Shown piece by piece: positions 30,573 to 32,060 of a DNA stretch of 32,060 bases. Both the position numbers and the translations under genes were made by a program. Source of the DNA: Aquitalea pelogenes (GTDB lineage: Bacteria > Pseudomonadota > Gammaproteobacteria > Burkholderiales > Chromobacteriaceae); NCBI RefSeq assembly GCF_001515305.1, contig NZ_LNQV01000047.1, forward strand, positions 1-32,060, in the 5' to 3' direction. Positions within the stretch are counted from its first letter, which is position 1. The number at the start of each line of letters is the position of its first letter. The notes beneath the pieces were generated by a model. That model worked only from the letters and a program-made list of their open reading frames with translations, did not search any database and was not told where the DNA came from.

Positions 30573-31825
30573 TGGAATCCACCGCGCTCCATGCACTTTT
30601 CGTAGCGCCCATCCACCCGTCTGGCAAACCATTCAGTCGTCAGCTGGTGGGTGAACTTGGGGCTGATCAGCACGATCTGCGGGATGATCTGGCGCGGTGC
30701 AGCCTTGCCGGACTGGTCGGCCAGCGCAAACACCCGCTTGTAGACTTCGGTCTGGCTGAACGCCGCCAGTTTTTCCTGCCGCAGATCGCGTGCCATCTCG
30801 TCCGGGCTCATACGCAAGCGCCCGGCCAGGCCGTTGAGTGCGCGCTGGGTGTCGCTGGTGGCACCGGACAGCACACGGTTCATCTTGTCGCTGTACAGCA
30901 TGATGTCGCCATCCAGTGCCAGCTTTTGTCCGGACAGATGCTGCACCGCCTGCTGGAAGGCGGCATTGCGGCTGGCATAACGCCCGGCGTTGTAGTCGGC
31001 AAAGCGGTACACCATGTCCGGATAGCTGATGGGGTATTGCAGCAGGATGGCGGTGCCGAAATACACGCTGCCGCGCAGGCTGAATACTTCGTCGCGCAAG
31101 CTGGTATAGCTGTAGGGGTAAGGCCAGGCGCGCACCTGGGTTTCGGCAAAGGCCACGCTCACCTGCATGGGCCCGCCATCGCGGATGGGGTTCTTGTGTT
31201 CGAAGATGGTCTGGCCGAACGGCAGTTCGCGGATCATGTCTTCAAACAGCGCATTCATCTGCTTCTTGGTGCGCAGGGCATTCACCCGTTCCTTGTAGGT
31301 CTGGCCATTGGGGGATTTCTTCAGCATGGCCGCATCCACCACCAGCGAGGGAATGAAATACTTCTGCCGCCGCTCTTCAATCTGCCCCCAGACAATCTTC
31401 GACAGATTGGGGACTACCGGGTCGGGATTGAAGCCGGACTCCTGCTCCGCCACCGCCAGCACCGCGCAGAAGTATTGCGGCGCATACGGAATTTTCAGAT
31501 GGGTGAAGGCGGTCATGATGTCGCCATGCCACTCGCGCCGCGCCGGAATGCCACGCGGCAGCAGTTTGTCCAGCAAGGCGCTGCCTTCCTGCTCGTTGGC
31601 ATAGGCCGGTTGCAGCGGCAAGGGCACCGGCTTGCTGACGGGGGTAACAAGCGGGGCAGGCGTCACCGGCTTGACCACGGGGGCGGGCAACAGGCTTTGC
31701 GGGTCCGGCATCGGGGCCGGGCGCAACACAGGAGCAGGAACGGGAACAGGCTGGGCCACCGGGGCCACCGTGGCGGCACAACCGGTCAAGCCCAGTAATG
31801 CCGCCACCGACAGATAACGGTACAT
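30569..31825 (-). CDS. DUF1615 family lipoprotein
   Basis: This 418-residue protein matches the DUF1615 lipoproteins of proteobacteria, whose function is not established. The lipobox LTGC puts the acylated cysteine at residue 16. A Pro/Val-rich linker (about 20-75) follows, then the globular part with CAVLAVAEQESGFNPDP (about 119-135), which resembles the catalytic-Glu region of lytic transglycosylases, and RFADYNAGRYASRNAAFQ. A cell-wall-lytic activity is plausible but not shown. The frame is open 20 codons upstream; ATG 31825 begins the signal sequence. It lies upstream of the binding-protein gene on the same strand. Confidence 0.85.
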   Translation of the reverse strand: MYRYLSVAALLGLTGCAATVAPVAQPVPVPAPVLRPAPMPDPQSLLPAPVVKPVTPAPLVTPVSKPVPLPLQPAYANEQEGSALLDKLLPRGIPARREWHGDIMTAFTHLKIPYAPQYFCAVLAVAEQESGFNPDPVVPNLSKIVWGQIEERRQKYFIPSLVVDAAMLKKSPNGQTYKERVNALRTKKQMNALFEDMIRELPFGQTIFEHKNPIRDGGPMQVSVAFAETQVRAWPYPYSYTSLRDEVFSLRGSVYFGTAILLQYPISYPDMVYRFADYNAGRYASRNAAFQQAVQHLSGQKLALDGDIMLYSDKMNRVLSGATSDTQRALNGLAGRLRMSPDEMARDLRQEKLAAFSQTEVYKRVFALADQSGKAAPRQIIPQIVLISPKFTHQLTTEWFARRVDGRYEKCMERGGFH

Positions 31826-31906
31826 GCAAAAGTCCTTCAAGAACGTCCTGCCGGAATGCGGACGCCGGAATCGTGATGGTGCCATGCCAGAGCATGGCCG
31901 TGTGCA

Positions 31907-32060
31907 TCAGTGTTTGATTTTGTGGCTGGGCGCCGGGGTGGGCAAAAAGCCCTGGCTCAGCAAATGGAATACCAGCCAGCCCAGTGCGCAAATCCCTACC
32001 AGGGCGGCCAGGCCCAGCAGGGCTTTCACCAGCAAGGCCATGCGCGGCGAGCTCAGCAGA
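31907..32060 (-). CDS. C-terminal part of a small membrane protein (cut by the window edge)
   Basis: On the minus strand the frame enters at the window end and stops at 31907. The last 44 residues start at an ATG at 32041 (MALLVKALLGLAALVGICAL) and form one hydrophobic membrane helix of about 25 residues followed by a short tail ending SHKIKH. The frame stays open through residues LLSSPR to the window edge, so the protein may be longer. The 81-bp gap to the DUF1615 gene suggests possible co-transcription. I do not recognise it. Confidence 0.55.
   Translation of the reverse strand, partial: LLSSPRMALLVKALLGLAALVGICALGWLVFHLLSQGFLPTPAPSHKIKH

Overview
The window reads as ordinary chromosome from a betaproteobacterium of the Neisseriales, most likely the Chromobacteriaceae (Aquitalea, Vogesella or Chromobacterium-like). 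The grounds are high GC, Neisseriales-like protein sequences, the linkage minC-minD-minE-oxyR known from Neisseria, and a phasin implying polyhydroxyalkanoate storage. The genus is inferred; no search was run.

Layout. 1-1.8 kb: tRNA-Glu, coq7 (-) and ppa (+) from back-to-back promoters, and a small secreted protein (-). 2.0-4.5 kb: a LysR regulator with an unrecognised downstream gene, then a phasin (-). 4.8-7.6 kb: minCDE-oxyR (+). 7.7-9.5 kb: an aminotransferase (-) divergent from a MarR regulator (+). 9.6-14.8 kb: a minus-strand block of greB, a Nudix hydrolase, rluB, scpB, scpA and a LysR gene overlapping scpA by 4 bp. 14.9-15.9 kb: a CtlX-type citrulline hydrolase gene broken by a one-base frameshift. 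16.0-20.0 kb: a minus-strand cluster of trpS, an M50 protease, yciO, a frameshifted rnm/yciV-like PHP gene, an oxidoreductase-like Cys protein and an S4 RNA-binding protein. 20.0-21.6 kb: seven direct copies of a degenerate element of about 106 bp on both sides of a NadR-like kinase gene. 21.6-24.0 kb: ansA-type asparaginase and two tandem paralogous exported proteins (-). 24.2-29.8 kb: a GntR/UTRA regulator (-) divergent from a five-gene operon (+) for a binding-protein-dependent ABC importer plus a HAD-IB phosphatase, with matching operator-like palindromes before both. 29.8-32.06 kb: an amino-acid-type binding protein, a DUF1615 lipoprotein and the end of a small membrane protein, all minus.

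How it works together. Most genes are housekeeping: ubiquinone synthesis, pyrophosphate removal, division-site placement, oxidative stress response, transcript cleavage, rRNA modification, chromosome condensation and tRNA charging. The accessory interest lies in the transporter-phosphatase operon, which looks like a regulated uptake route for a phosphorylated or phosphonate compound, and in the repeat array at 19985-21572. Each array unit carries a convergent pair of DnaA-box-like 9-mers, an internal dyad and a terminal GCCT/AGGC hairpin. I know of no described family that matches it. Two separate single-base frameshifts in otherwise well-conserved genes could be real mutations or assembly errors.
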